Shown: piece after piece, positions 1-9,088 of the stretch
Layout: the number at the start of each line of letters is the position of its first letter
Numbering within the stretch: position 1 is the stretch's first letter
DNA from: Acaricomes phytoseiuli DSM 14247
GTDB lineage: Bacteria > Actinomycetota > Actinomycetes > Actinomycetales > Micrococcaceae
Length of the DNA stretch: 64,000 nucleotides
Reading direction: 5' to 3'
Assembly: GCF_000376245.1 (NCBI RefSeq)
Contig: NZ_AQXM01000061.1
Location: forward strand, 58,857-122,856
Notes under the pieces: generated by a model
Database searches by the model: none
The model's input: only the letters and a program-made list of their open reading frames with translations
What the model was told of the DNA's origin: nothing
Translations under genes and position numbers: made by a program

Positions 1-72
1 CGGGCTGATTTGGTCGGCTGAGCTTGGATCCGCATCCCTGCGCGTATCCGGGGAACATCTTCACGCTACTCT

Positions 73-101
73 TCGATAACCGCATTGATAAGAGATATAA
101 T
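73..101 (+). promoter_or_regulatory. Possible promoter of the LysR gene
   Basis: A consensus-like -10 hexamer TATAAT lies at 96-101 in an A/T-rich stretch about 95 bases before the chosen LysR start. The matching -35 region near 73-78 (TCGATA) is poor, so this is a weak call. The surrounding A/T-rich half-sites could also be LysR-type operator sequence, which is inference. Confidence 0.3.
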
Positions 102-196
102 CCCTATAAGTCCTATTACGAATGCTAATAAGTTGGTCAGCGGGCCGCCTTCCCCAAAGATGCACGATCCGCACACCCTTCAGGAACCCTCATACG

Positions 197-1063
197 ATGT
201 TCGATAACGATCAGCTGCGCAGCTTCCTCTCCGTTGCGGAAACCCTCAGCTTCACCCAAGCCGCCGGGCGGCTCGGCCTGAGCCAGCCCACCGTGAGCCA
301 GCATGTGCGCAAGCTCGAGGAGGCCGCCGGACGGCAGCTGATCCTCCGGGATACCAGGGATGTCCGGCTCACCGATAACGGGGACGCCATGGCCGGCTTC
401 GCGCGCAGCATCCTCGCGGCCCAGGACGATGCCACTCGCTATTTCTCCGGAGCCGCGATGCGGGGCAGGCTGCGTTTCGGCACCGCCGATGATCTGGCGC
501 ATACCCGCTTGCCGACCATCCTGCGGGATTTCCGCCAGCTCTACCCGCAGATCAATCTGGAGCTCACGGTCAGCCAGAGCGATCAGCTGTTCCGCAAGGT
601 CAAAGCCGGGCAACTGGATCTGGTCTTCGTGAAATGGGTCAATGGGCTGTCTGGGGAACCCGAGGGCGTAGTGGTGCGGCACGACCACTTCTCCTGGGTC
701 GGCTTAGAGCAGACCCAGCTCGATCCGGACGGGCCGGTACCGCTCATCACGTACCCGGCCCCCAGCCTGAGCCGGACACTGGCGATCGACGCCCTAGAGA
801 AGGCCGGCAAGACCTGGCGGATCACCTGCAATACCCGTGAGATCAACGGGATCATCGCCGCCGTGCGGGCCGGCATCGGCGTCACCGTCATGCCGAGCAC
901 GCTGATCCCGGAAGATCTGGCCGCGATCACCCGCCGCTTCGATCTGCCCCCGGTGGGCGAAGTAGATTTCACGCTGATCCGCAATTCGCTGGCCCGCACC
1001 GAAGTGATCGACGCCCTGGAACAGGCCATCCTCGGCCGGAAACTGCACCCTTCCCGGAACTGA
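197..1063 (+). CDS. LysR-family transcriptional regulator
   Basis: This 288-residue protein is a DNA-binding regulator that senses a small molecule. The N-terminal winged helix-turn-helix is clear in residues 5-60 (LRSFLSVAETLSFTQAAGRL, then SQPTVSQHVRKLE). The rest fits the two-lobed LysR substrate-binding domain, including a typical ELTVSQSDQLF stretch. The reading frame is open from 122, but the start at 197 is preferred because the preceding 25 codons do not look like a LysR N-terminus and AGGAA lies about 10 bases upstream. The gene ends 33 bases before panD. The effector and targets cannot be read from sequence; panD regulation is only a guess from position. Confidence 0.85.
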   Translation: MFDNDQLRSFLSVAETLSFTQAAGRLGLSQPTVSQHVRKLEEAAGRQLILRDTRDVRLTDNGDAMAGFARSILAAQDDATRYFSGAAMRGRLRFGTADDLAHTRLPTILRDFRQLYPQINLELTVSQSDQLFRKVKAGQLDLVFVKWVNGLSGEPEGVVVRHDHFSWVGLEQTQLDPDGPVPLITYPAPSLSRTLAIDALEKAGKTWRITCNTREINGIIAAVRAGIGVTVMPSTLIPEDLAAITRRFDLPPVGEVDFTLIRNSLARTEVIDALEQAILGRKLHPSRN

Positions 1064-1096
1064 ACCGGAACTGAGAACAGGATTAGACTAAGACCG

Positions 1097-1513
1097 ATGA
1101 TCCGTACCATGTTCAAATCCAAAATCCACCGCGCCACGGTGACCCATGCCGACCTGCACTACGTTGGATCCGTCACGGTGGACTCCGATCTGCTCGAGGC
1201 CGCGGATATCCTGCCGGGCGAACTGGTCTCGATCGTCGACGTCAGCAACGGCGCCCGGCTGGAGACCTATACCATTGCCGGCGAGCGCGGCAGCGGGGTG
1301 ATCGGCATCAACGGTGCCGCCGCGCATCTTATCAACGTCGGTGACCTCGTGATCCTGATCAGCTACGCCCAGCTCAGCGATGCTGAGACCCGGAGCTTCA
1401 CTCCCGTGGTCGTTCACGTGGACGCGCAGAACCGCATCGCCCGGATCGGCGAGGACCCTGCGGAGCCGGCGGATTCAGCTCAGCTGCGGCCGCCGCTGGC
1501 TGTGCGCGTCTGA
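1097..1513 (+). CDS. panD: Aspartate 1-decarboxylase proenzyme
   Basis: PanD converts L-aspartate to beta-alanine for pantothenate and coenzyme A synthesis in the cytoplasm. The 138-residue protein begins [12 protein letters not shown] and carries the self-cleavage site in ADLHYVGS: cleavage between Gly24 and Ser25 generates the pyruvoyl group. The [15 protein letters not shown] segment is also typical of the family. The ATG at 1097 matches the start and numbering of the E. coli enzyme; an internal Met5 is an alternative. Length is normal for an actinobacterial PanD. No panB or panC gene is next to it. Confidence 0.95.
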   Translation: MIRTMFKSKIHRATVTHADLHYVGSVTVDSDLLEAADILPGELVSIVDVSNGARLETYTIAGERGSGVIGINGAAAHLINVGDLVILISYAQLSDAETRSFTPVVVHVDAQNRIARIGEDPAEPADSAQLRPPLAVRV

Positions 1514-1581
1514 GCTTGCGCATTAGAACACCTGCGCGCCTTATCCAGCATCTGCCAGACCTTATTGGGTAACCTAACTAC

Positions 1582-3192
1582 ATGGCTTCCAAAGACGCGG
1601 CGGATATCGTCGCCAACATCGTGCAGGGCTACACCTTCGATGGCCCGGCTATCACCCTGGGCGCGGCTCTTGTGAACGATGAGCCCTACCCGGACGCCCA
1701 GGTCCGGCTACCGCTTTCGATGATGAATCGCCACGGGCTGGTCGCTGGAGCGACGGGAACCGGCAAAACCGTGACCCTGCAGATGGTCGCCGAGCAGCTC
1801 TCTGCAGCCGGGGTTCCGGTTTTCATGGCAGACATCAAAGGCGACCTCTCCGGCCTAGCCACCGCCGGGACCGCCAGCGAAAAACTGACCGCCCGCACCA
1901 GCAGCCTGGGCCAAGACTGGTCCGGCACAGCGTACCCGGTGGAATTCCTGGCGCTGGGCGGGGAGGGCAACGGGGTCCCGGTCCGCGCCGCGATCACCTC
2001 GTTCGGCCCGATCCTGCTCGCCCGGGTGATGGGCCTGAACGATACCCAAGAATCCTCGCTTCAGCTCATCTTCCATTACGCGGATCAGCAGGGCCTAGAA
2101 CTCTACGACCTCAAAGACCTGCGCGCCGTGATCCAGTTCCTTACCTCAGATGAGGGCAAGAGCGCACTCGCGGACCTCGGCGGCCTCTCCAAGGCCACCG
2201 CAGGGGTGATCCTGCGCGAGCTGGCGACCCTGGAGGCCCAGGGCATGAGCAAGTTCTTCGGCATGCCGGAATTCGATACCGCAGAGCTGCTGCGCACCGC
2301 ACCCGATGGCCGCGGCGTGATCACCTGCTTGGAACTGCCGAGCATCCAGGACAAGCCCCTGCTGTTCTCGACCTTCCTGATGTGGCTGCTCGCCGACCTG
2401 TTCCGCGATCTGCCGGAAGTCGGCGATCAGGACAAGCCCAAACTGGTCTTCTTCCTCGACGAAGCGCATCTGCTGTTCAAAGGTGCCTCCAAAGCCTTCC
2501 TCAACGCGATCACCCAGACGGTGCGGCTCATCCGCTCCAAGGGCGTCGGCATCTTCTTCGTCACCCAGACACCCAAAGATGTCCCCGCGGATGTGCTGTC
2601 CCAGCTCGCCAACCGGGTGCAGCATGCTTTGCGCGCCTTCACCCCGGACGACGCCAAAGCGCTCAAGGCGACCGTCTCCACCTTCCCGGTGAGCGACTAC
2701 GACCTGGAGAAGACCCTCACCAGCGCCGGCATCGGCGAAGCCGTGATCACCGTGATGAACGAGAAAGGCGCACCCACGCCGGTCGCGCTGACTCGGCTCC
2801 GCGCACCGGAATCCGTCATGGGCCCGAGCCCTGAGGAACTCATTAAGTCCACCGTGGCTGCCTCTCCATTGCTCGCCACCTACGGCACCGAAGTGGATCC
2901 GATCTCCGCCTACGAAAAACTGCAGGGACAGAACACTCCGGCAGCACCCACCACGGGCGAATCCGTAGGTCAGCCGGAGCCGCCCACCCCGGCACCGCCG
3001 GTCCCGATTCCGCCCCCGCCGGCACCGCAGCAGACCCAGAACAGCAACGGCATGAGCAACGAGATCGCCGGGGCTCTGGGCGGCATCCTTGGCGGCGGTC
3101 TGCAATCCATGGTCCGGTCCATGGGTACCGCTCTGGGCCGTAACATCATGCGCGATGTCTTCGGCACCACGAGCCGGCGACGACGGCGCTGA
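1582..3192 (+). CDS. HerA-like ATPase, DUF853 family
   Basis: This 536-residue protein belongs to the HerA/FtsK-like P-loop ATPases annotated as DUF853 (E. coli YjgR type). Walker A is GATGTGKT at residues 56-63. Walker B is VFFLDEAHLLF with the acidic pair at Asp293-Glu294. A VTQTPKDVP segment, typical of the family, follows. The C-terminus has a proline-rich linker (about 465-485), a glycine-rich stretch and an Arg5 end. Family members are thought to be DNA- or RNA-associated ATPases, but the cellular role is unsettled. It stands alone between panD and an exported protein. Confidence 0.85.
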   Translation: MASKDAADIVANIVQGYTFDGPAITLGAALVNDEPYPDAQVRLPLSMMNRHGLVAGATGTGKTVTLQMVAEQLSAAGVPVFMADIKGDLSGLATAGTASEKLTARTSSLGQDWSGTAYPVEFLALGGEGNGVPVRAAITSFGPILLARVMGLNDTQESSLQLIFHYADQQGLELYDLKDLRAVIQFLTSDEGKSALADLGGLSKATAGVILRELATLEAQGMSKFFGMPEFDTAELLRTAPDGRGVITCLELPSIQDKPLLFSTFLMWLLADLFRDLPEVGDQDKPKLVFFLDEAHLLFKGASKAFLNAITQTVRLIRSKGVGIFFVTQTPKDVPADVLSQLANRVQHALRAFTPDDAKALKATVSTFPVSDYDLEKTLTSAGIGEAVITVMNEKGAPTPVALTRLRAPESVMGPSPEELIKSTVAASPLLATYGTEVDPISAYEKLQGQNTPAAPTTGESVGQPEPPTPAPPVPIPPPPAPQQTQNSNGMSNEIAGALGGILGGGLQSMVRSMGTALGRNIMRDVFGTTSRRRRR

Positions 3193-3219
3193 CCCCGCAC
3201 AGAACATTTCAGGTATACC

Positions 3220-4245
3220 TTGACGACTCCGCATGCGCATCTGGCCGAGACCAGACCCCCCCGGCCCGGCACACCGCTCGTCCGGGCCGCAGCAGCCTGG
3301 CTTTTCGGGCTGCTGGCGGTCATCGCCGCGGGAATCATCACCATTCAGCTGGTCAGCACCAATCTTTACGGGCCGCAGCAGCCCATCCGGGATTACCTTC
3401 AGGCAATGCGGGATGGCAACGGCGCCAAGGCACTCGGCCTGCTCCGCGCCAATATTCCACCGGCCTCCCCCGCACTGCTCGATGGCGAGGCGCTCAAGCA
3501 GGCCGCTGCCGGAATCGAGGACGTCAAAATAGGGCAGCCGCAGAATATCGGCAACCAGCGGGTGAAGATCAACGTCGCATACTCCGCGGACAACACGCCG
3601 CACAGCGCGGATTTCACGCTGGAACCGGTCGGAACGGAGTGGATGTTCTTCAGTAAATGGCAGCTCACACCCATCACTCTGCCCACGATGAACGTTTCAG
3701 TGGTGAACTCCGAAGTAGTGGAAATCAACAACGTCACCGTGGGCACCCCTGGAGGGCGGGGCACTTTCGCCACTTTCTTCCCGGGCAACTACCGGGCCTC
3801 ACTGCAAGGCCCGCTTTTCGAAGCTCCCGAGCGCGTCGTGCTGGTGGAAAACGGGAAGTCGGTTCCGCAGACCGCCACCCTGATCACTCAGCCGACCGCA
3901 GCGCTCAACAATCAGGTCGATGCCAGGCTGAAAGAATACCTGGACGGCTGTAGCCGGCAGGCCGTGCTGCTGCCTACCGGATGCCCTCTGGGCTGGCGCA
4001 CCGCCAACCGGGTAGCCTCCCCGATCACCTGGACGATCACCGAGTATCCGCAAGCGCAGATCACAGCCTACGGCGGCGGCTGGTCTATTGCGCCGCTGTC
4101 CCTGAAGGCCCGGATCACCTTCACCGAGCAGAACAACCTCACCGGCGCGTTCCGCAAGGTCGACGAGGAAGAGAGCTACGGTTTCAGCGCGAAACTCACC
4201 ATCAACGGCGATAGCGTCAACGTCACGCCGGTCGTTCAGTACTGA
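3220..4245 (+). CDS. Membrane-anchored exported protein of unknown function
   Basis: This 341-residue protein starts at TTG 3220, with only a weak ribosome site (CAGGTA) just upstream. One hydrophobic segment at about residues 25-46 (AAAWLFGLLAVIAAGIITIQL) should act as an N-terminal membrane anchor, leaving a large extracytoplasmic part. That part begins with YGPQQPIRDYLQAMRDGNGAKAL, resembling small lipoprotein-like domains in which a substrate tally or stress domain precedes a beta-rich region. Two cysteines near residues 244 and 254 could form a disulfide. I do not recognise a named family. Confidence 0.7.
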   Translation: MTTPHAHLAETRPPRPGTPLVRAAAAWLFGLLAVIAAGIITIQLVSTNLYGPQQPIRDYLQAMRDGNGAKALGLLRANIPPASPALLDGEALKQAAAGIEDVKIGQPQNIGNQRVKINVAYSADNTPHSADFTLEPVGTEWMFFSKWQLTPITLPTMNVSVVNSEVVEINNVTVGTPGGRGTFATFFPGNYRASLQGPLFEAPERVVLVENGKSVPQTATLITQPTAALNNQVDARLKEYLDGCSRQAVLLPTGCPLGWRTANRVASPITWTITEYPQAQITAYGGGWSIAPLSLKARITFTEQNNLTGAFRKVDEEESYGFSAKLTINGDSVNVTPVVQY

Positions 4246-4320
4246 GTTCAGTACTGCCCGTGCGCAATCGAGCAAGGTTTAGCTATGCTCGCTGAGGATT
4301 GGCTACGCTGCCTATCGTGA

Positions 4321-4878
4321 ATGAGTCGGAATAACTACGATGAGTTCATGAGCAAATACACCACTCTTCTTCAGGAACAGATCGGCCACGAATTCACCGC
4401 TTCGCAGCAGTACATCGCCGTCGCCGTGTGGTTTGACGCGCAGGATCTGCCTCAGCTCGCAGCGCACTTCTACAAGCAGTCGCTCGAGGAGCGCAATCAC
4501 GCCATGATGATAGTGCAGTACATGCTGGATCGCGATTTGCAGATCGAGATCCCAGGAATCAGCGGCAACAGCATCGTGAATGACTTCGCTGACGTCCTGG
4601 AGCCGCTCACACTCGCCCTGAACCAGGAAAAGCAGGTCACCGAGCAGATCGAGCGGCTCTTCGCCACTGCACGTGAGGAGAATGACGCCCTAGGCGAGCA
4701 GTTCATGCTCTGGTTCCTCAAGGAGCAGGTCGAAGAGGTCGCCTCGATGAACACCCTGGTGAACATCGCTGAGCGCGCCGATACACTCTTCGAAATCGAG
4801 AACTTCCTGGCCCGCGAAACCGTTGGCGACGGCGGCGAGGACGCCTCCGCACCGGAGGCCGCCGGCGGCGCTCTCTGA
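4321..4878 (+). CDS. Ferritin (non-heme iron storage)
   Basis: Ferritin oxidises Fe(II) and stores it as mineral in a 24-subunit cage. The 185-residue protein has the four-helix ferritin fold with ferroxidase residues visible: Glu in QEQIGHEF, the ExxH pair in LEERNHAMMIV, and a Glu/Gln pair in QFMLWFLKEQVEEV. The N-terminus MSRNNYDEF has several extra residues before the usual start, so Met at residue 10 (MSKYTTLLQ) is a possible alternative start. The C-terminal 20 residues are Gly/Ala/Glu rich and vary in this family. It is separated from the convergent thioredoxin/NHL gene by a 56-bp palindrome. Confidence 0.9.
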   Translation: MSRNNYDEFMSKYTTLLQEQIGHEFTASQQYIAVAVWFDAQDLPQLAAHFYKQSLEERNHAMMIVQYMLDRDLQIEIPGISGNSIVNDFADVLEPLTLALNQEKQVTEQIERLFATAREENDALGEQFMLWFLKEQVEEVASMNTLVNIAERADTLFEIENFLARETVGDGGEDASAPEAAGGAL

Positions 4879-4903
4879 GCCCTCGGCTTGAAAATCTGAG
4901 ATC

Positions 4904-4959
4904 AGCTGCCGATAGGTCGGGCGGGGAACCATGGTTCCCCGCCCGACCTATCGGCAGCT
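4904..4959. terminator. Perfect 56-bp palindrome, bidirectional terminator
   Basis: Positions 4904-4931 are exactly complementary to 4932-4959: two 28-base arms with no spacer, centred on CCATGG. It lies between the end of the ferritin gene and the end of the convergent NHL-repeat gene, so it can stop transcription from both sides. The arms carry GATAGGTCGGGCGGGGAACC. There is no long T-run. Confidence 0.8.
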
Positions 4960-4974
4960 CTTCAGCGTCCCGGT

Positions 4975-6921
4975 TCAGTGCATCCCGCGGAGGTCGAGAG
5001 CCAGCTCGCGATCGCCCGTACCGACCAGGCGGACCGGGATGCCCCAATCCTGCTGGTACATATGGCAGGCCGCGTATTCCGGGATCTCGCCATCGGGCTC
5101 ACCATCGCACGCCGCAGCCCGGGCCGTAATATGCAGCACACCTTCTGTGACATCGCCGTTGAGCACCAGGGTGCGGTTCAGCCCCTGAGCCGTGCCGGAA
5201 CCTGCGCTGAGCAGTTCCGGCGGGGTCGCTGAGATCTTCAGCTGCGTCGGGTCTCCCCAGCGGTGATCCAGCTTCTGCCCGCTCGGCGCAGCGAAGCGCA
5301 CCGTCAGCTGAAGATCTCCTGGGGCCAGATCCGTCCGCGGCCGCTGCATCTGCGCAGCCCCCTCGTCCACAGCCAGTGCTTCGCTCGGCACCGGGATGCG
5401 CGTCAGCTGGTGCCGGTTGGCCTCCACCACGAGCAGGTGCTTGCCATCCAGCAGCACGTCAGAGGGTTCAGCCAGCCCTCGGGCCAGGGTGCTCACGGTT
5501 CGCTGGACGGGGTCATACCGGCGGACCGCACCATTATAGGTATCCGCGATGGCCACGGAGCCATCTGGCAGCACCGCTGCACCGAGAGGGTGCTGCAACC
5601 GGGCTTGCTCGGAAGGACCATCCCGGAATCCGAAGTCGAAGAGCCCTTCCCCGATCACGGTCTCGACAGCGCTGAGCTCACCGTCCTGAACCCGAAGCAC
5701 CCGCAGCGCCGAGGTCTCCGAATCGGCCACCCAGATATCGCCTTGAGCATCCACGGCGAGCCCTGAGGGCTGCGCGAACCAGGCCTGATCCGGGGCACCG
5801 TCAAGAACGCCCTCCAGTCCGGTGCCCGCCAGGATGCTCAGCTTTCTGCTCAGCGGGTCGAAGCCGAAGATCTGATGAGTCCCCGCCATGGCGATCACCA
5901 CCTGACCCAACTGCTCGGAATACACCACATCCCAGGGAGAAGAGAGCGAGATCTCCCGCGGCTCCCCGGGCAGTCAGCCCAGAGCAGCCCCGCCTTCGGC
6001 GTTCACCCGGGCCGGGCCGGCATCGAGCAGCCTCTGAACGCCGTTCCCCGCAAGCGTGGTGACCTGCCCGGTTTCCAGGCTGAGGCCACGCAGCCGGTGG
6101 TTGACCGCATCGGCGACCACGACGTCATACCCTGTTTGTTCCGCGACATCCCGGGGCAGCAGCGCCAGACCGTGCGGTTCGTTGAAACGGGCTTCGGCCG
6201 CCGGGCCGTCCGCGAATCCGCGCTGCCCGGATTCGCTCTCCGGGCCTGCGCCGATGGTGCGCAGCACCGTCTGCAGATCCCCTGCCAGTTCCACGAGCCG
6301 ATGATGCCCGGTGTCCGACACCAGGAAACTGACCGGCTCGCCCTGCGCTGCGGGCAGCGGCAGCACCTTCCCGGGGAAACGCAAGGTCCCGGAACGCGGC
6401 TCCGGAGCGATATAGGGGCCATCGCCCCGGTGCAGAGTGCCCTGGGCTTCATGCTCGGCGATCAGCTCCGGGATGAGGCTCGCCAATCCGGCGGCGTGAC
6501 CCTCACCGGAAAGATGAGCGACGATATAGCCCTCAGGGTCGATAACGACCAGAGTGGGCCAGGCTCGGGCCGAATAGGCCTGCCAGGTCGCCAGCTCCGG
6601 GTCATCGAGCACGGGGTGGCGGATCTCGTAGCGCTCCACCGCGGCGGCGAGGGCCTCCGGATCCGCCTCGTGCTCGAATTTGGGCGAGTGCACACCCACG
6701 GTCACCAACACATCAGCGTACTGCTCTTCGAGCGGGCGGAGTTCGTCGAGGACATGCAGGCAGTTGATGCAGCAGAACGTCCAGAAATCCAGCAGCACAA
6801 TCTTCCCGCGCAATTTCTGCAGGTCCAGTGACTGGCCGCCGGTATTCAACCAGGCTCGGCCGGTCAGTTCCGAAGCCCGCACCCGGCTGGCGGGGCGTGC
6901 GCTGAGCTGCTCTGGCATCAT
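4975..6921 (-). pseudogene. Thioredoxin-like/NHL-repeat protein gene with one in-frame TGA
   Basis: Read as one frame this encodes about 648 residues. The N-terminal third is a TlpA-like thioredoxin domain with LLDFWTFCCINCLHVLDEL, the CCINC redox motif typical of NHLRC2-type proteins. It is followed by several NHL beta-propeller repeats (EPHGLALLPRD, QPSGLAVDAQGDIWVADSE, HPLGAAVLPDGSVAIADTYN). A TGA at 5974-5976 interrupts the frame after AALG; the same frame continues as LPGEPREISLSSPWDVVY into more repeats with no shift. A single substitution (for example CGA or TGG to TGA) explains it. The 5' product of 315 residues would keep the redox domain and lose half the propeller. The start ATGATG overlaps the copD stop, and GAGGAG lies upstream. 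Confidence 0.8.
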
Positions 6922-9020
6922 CTCTCCTCAGAATTGGTGGTCCGGCTGGACTTGATCTGATCAGCGTCCGGAACGGGGCTGTTATTCCGGCCGGTCTTCG
7001 GACCCGGCTCCTGCTGGTGCGCGCGGCGCGATGGGCCGAATGCCCTCATCGCCATAGCGGTGACGAGGATGACGATGGCTGCCGCGCCGGCACCCCAAAG
7101 CAGCGCACCGCCGAGCTGCTGGTCGGCGATCGCCGATACCCCCCAATCACGGCCCAGATTCCCGAAGTACGAAGCCTGCAGCAGAGCATCCGTGGAGGTC
7201 AGAAGGTAACCGGCAGCGGCGTACCCGGCGAGCACGGCCGCGAGCAGCGACCACCTCAGCGGGGAGCCGAAGCGGCGCGATGCCCCGGCCGGGCCGATCA
7301 TCGAAAGCGTGAAAAGGCAGCCGGAGATCAGAAAATACAAGGTCGTCAGTTCACGGCCCAGATAATCCCGCAATGCGAAACCGAGAAGCGGCGATGAGTA
7401 GAAGACGGCCAGGCCCGCAATGACGTTCAGCGATGCGAAAACCGGATGGGTGAGCACCGCGGCGAGCCTGGAATGCGTCAGCGTCAGGAGCCACTCCCGC
7501 GGCCCTCGGCTGCCGTCCTCCCGGGCCGGCTGCACCCTGAACGCCAGCGCCACCGGGGCTGCCAGCACGAGAAGAACCGGCGCTACCGCGATGAGCGCTA
7601 TCTGCGTGGTGATGTTCACGCTGAGAAGAACCCTGCCGTAGACCTCCGGAGCACCCGAGGTCAGGTAGACCAGCGTCGCGATACCCAGCAACCAGCATCC
7701 GGTCTTCAGACGCGGCCAGGCACCCCCGCTGCTGCGCAACCTGCGCGCGGTGAGCAGATATGCGGCTGCTGCGCTCATCGCAATAGCCAGCCAGAGCCAG
7801 TCCATCCGCCACTCGGTGAGCCACCGTACCGGAGTGAGCTCCGGCGGAAGCGGGTAGCCGGAGAGGATCTCTGCCGGGGAAGTATCCGGAGCGTACTCCG
7901 TGGGCTGCGGCGGCGCGGATCGGCTCAGCCCGACCGCCACACCGCTCGTCGCGGCCAAGATGACGAGTTCCACACCGATGAGCTGCCAGAGCACCCGGCG
8001 TGCACTGTGCTCGCCTGATTCCAGCTGCGGGATGATCCAGCGCCGGTGCATGAAACCGATAGCGCCGACAGTCACGGTCGCTAGGGTCTTGAGCAGGATC
8101 AGCTGGCCGTATGCTGAGCCGAAGAGCATCTCCCAGCTCGTCAGCCGGATCACAGCATTGATCGTGCCGGAGGCCAGGACCAAGCAGAACGCGAAGAGCG
8201 CGAGGGCGGAGAAGCGCCGGAGCACCTGCGCGGTCAGCCGGCGAGGTTCCAGAATCCGGCTGGAAACAAAGCATAGGGCCACGATGCCGCCGAGCCAGAG
8301 TGCTGCACCCACGATGTGCAAGAGCAGCGAGCTGACCGCCCCTTCATGGTCCGGGGAGGACGCCGAATGGCCGATCAAGGCCTGCGGCACCAGCGCGCTC
8401 AGAGTGAGTGCGAGGGTCACGGCCAACCCGGTGCGGGAACGCAGGCCGAAGCAGAGCGTGGTGACCACCGCGGCGAAGACGCTGACTGCCAGCCAAGCCC
8501 GGCCGGAAGCCAAGTCCGTCATGAAGTACACCAGGCCCTGGGTGAACTCCGGGCTCCCGGAGAGCGGGATGCCGGCCTGATCCAGATATGTCAGGAGCAG
8601 GACCGTGATCGCCGCCAGGGTCCACGCAGCGCTGGCAACACCGGCTACCGTGAGCACCCGGGTGAACGCCGGATGCTCGGGGCGCGGTTCGATCTGCCGG
8701 CCGCTGTTGCTCCGGTACTGCTCAGCATGACGGGATAGCGGGTTCTTCTCCTTGGGCAGGATGCCCGCCGCGAAGACCAGGCAGCCGATCACCAGGGCGA
8801 TGGCGATGTTGTTGACCGTCAGCGCGAAGGGCAGCCCCCAGCGCACCACAGGGCCCGGGTCTAGGAGCGTCCGAGCGGGTGTAGCCCCGCCGAAGAGCAG
8901 TGCCCCGGTGAGCCCCAGCACCGCTGCCAGAACCGCGGCGATGAACCAGGGGCTGCTGACCGCATGATGGCGCGAGGGCTCTTGTGGGGCCCGGGCGCTG
9001 GGCTTGGTGAGGACGGGCAC
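6918..9020 (-). CDS. CopD/CtaG fusion: copper-related membrane protein and cytochrome oxidase assembly factor
   Basis: This 700-residue polytopic membrane protein combines a CopD-like domain with a CtaG (caa3-type oxidase assembly) domain. The first has many helices and a segment SWEMLFGSAYGQLILLKT around residue 300. The second begins near residue 450 (TSGAPEVYGRVLLSVNITTQIALI) and ends with FTLSMIGPAGASRRFG and several helices. In actinobacteria this fusion is linked to copper uptake and oxidase maturation at the membrane. The start is GTG. Its stop overlaps the start of the downstream thioredoxin-like gene by 4 nt, so the two form an operon; the redox partner may also have served metal delivery, which is inference. 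Confidence 0.85.
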   Translation of the reverse strand: MPVLTKPSARAPQEPSRHHAVSSPWFIAAVLAAVLGLTGALLFGGATPARTLLDPGPVVRWGLPFALTVNNIAIALVIGCLVFAAGILPKEKNPLSRHAEQYRSNSGRQIEPRPEHPAFTRVLTVAGVASAAWTLAAITVLLLTYLDQAGIPLSGSPEFTQGLVYFMTDLASGRAWLAVSVFAAVVTTLCFGLRSRTGLAVTLALTLSALVPQALIGHSASSPDHEGAVSSLLLHIVGAALWLGGIVALCFVSSRILEPRRLTAQVLRRFSALALFAFCLVLASGTINAVIRLTSWEMLFGSAYGQLILLKTLATVTVGAIGFMHRRWIIPQLESGEHSARRVLWQLIGVELVILAATSGVAVGLSRSAPPQPTEYAPDTSPAEILSGYPLPPELTPVRWLTEWRMDWLWLAIAMSAAAAYLLTARRLRSSGGAWPRLKTGCWLLGIATLVYLTSGAPEVYGRVLLSVNITTQIALIAVAPVLLVLAAPVALAFRVQPAREDGSRGPREWLLTLTHSRLAAVLTHPVFASLNVIAGLAVFYSSPLLGFALRDYLGRELTTLYFLISGCLFTLSMIGPAGASRRFGSPLRWSLLAAVLAGYAAAGYLLTSTDALLQASYFGNLGRDWGVSAIADQQLGGALLWGAGAAAIVILVTAMAMRAFGPSRRAHQQEPGPKTGRNNSPVPDADQIKSSRTTNSEER

Positions 9021-9088
9021 CTGATCATTGTCCGGTATCGCAGGTAGGACGTGCGAATCGCGGGAGGCTGCTTAGCTGGGCAGCCCGG

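Noticed and set aside
1558..1580. Iron-box-like TTGGGTAACCTAAC before the HerA-like gene
   Set aside because: Only half of the palindrome is present and the gene has no iron link.
2146..3603. 485-residue minus-strand frame opposite the HerA-like ATPase
   Set aside because: Antisense of a well-supported plus-strand gene that has Walker motifs; the antisense product has no recognisable domain.
4279..4320. IdeR-like sequence before the ferritin gene
   Set aside because: Only about 11 of 19 positions match the iron-box consensus (CAAGGTTTAGCTATGCTCG), too few to claim.
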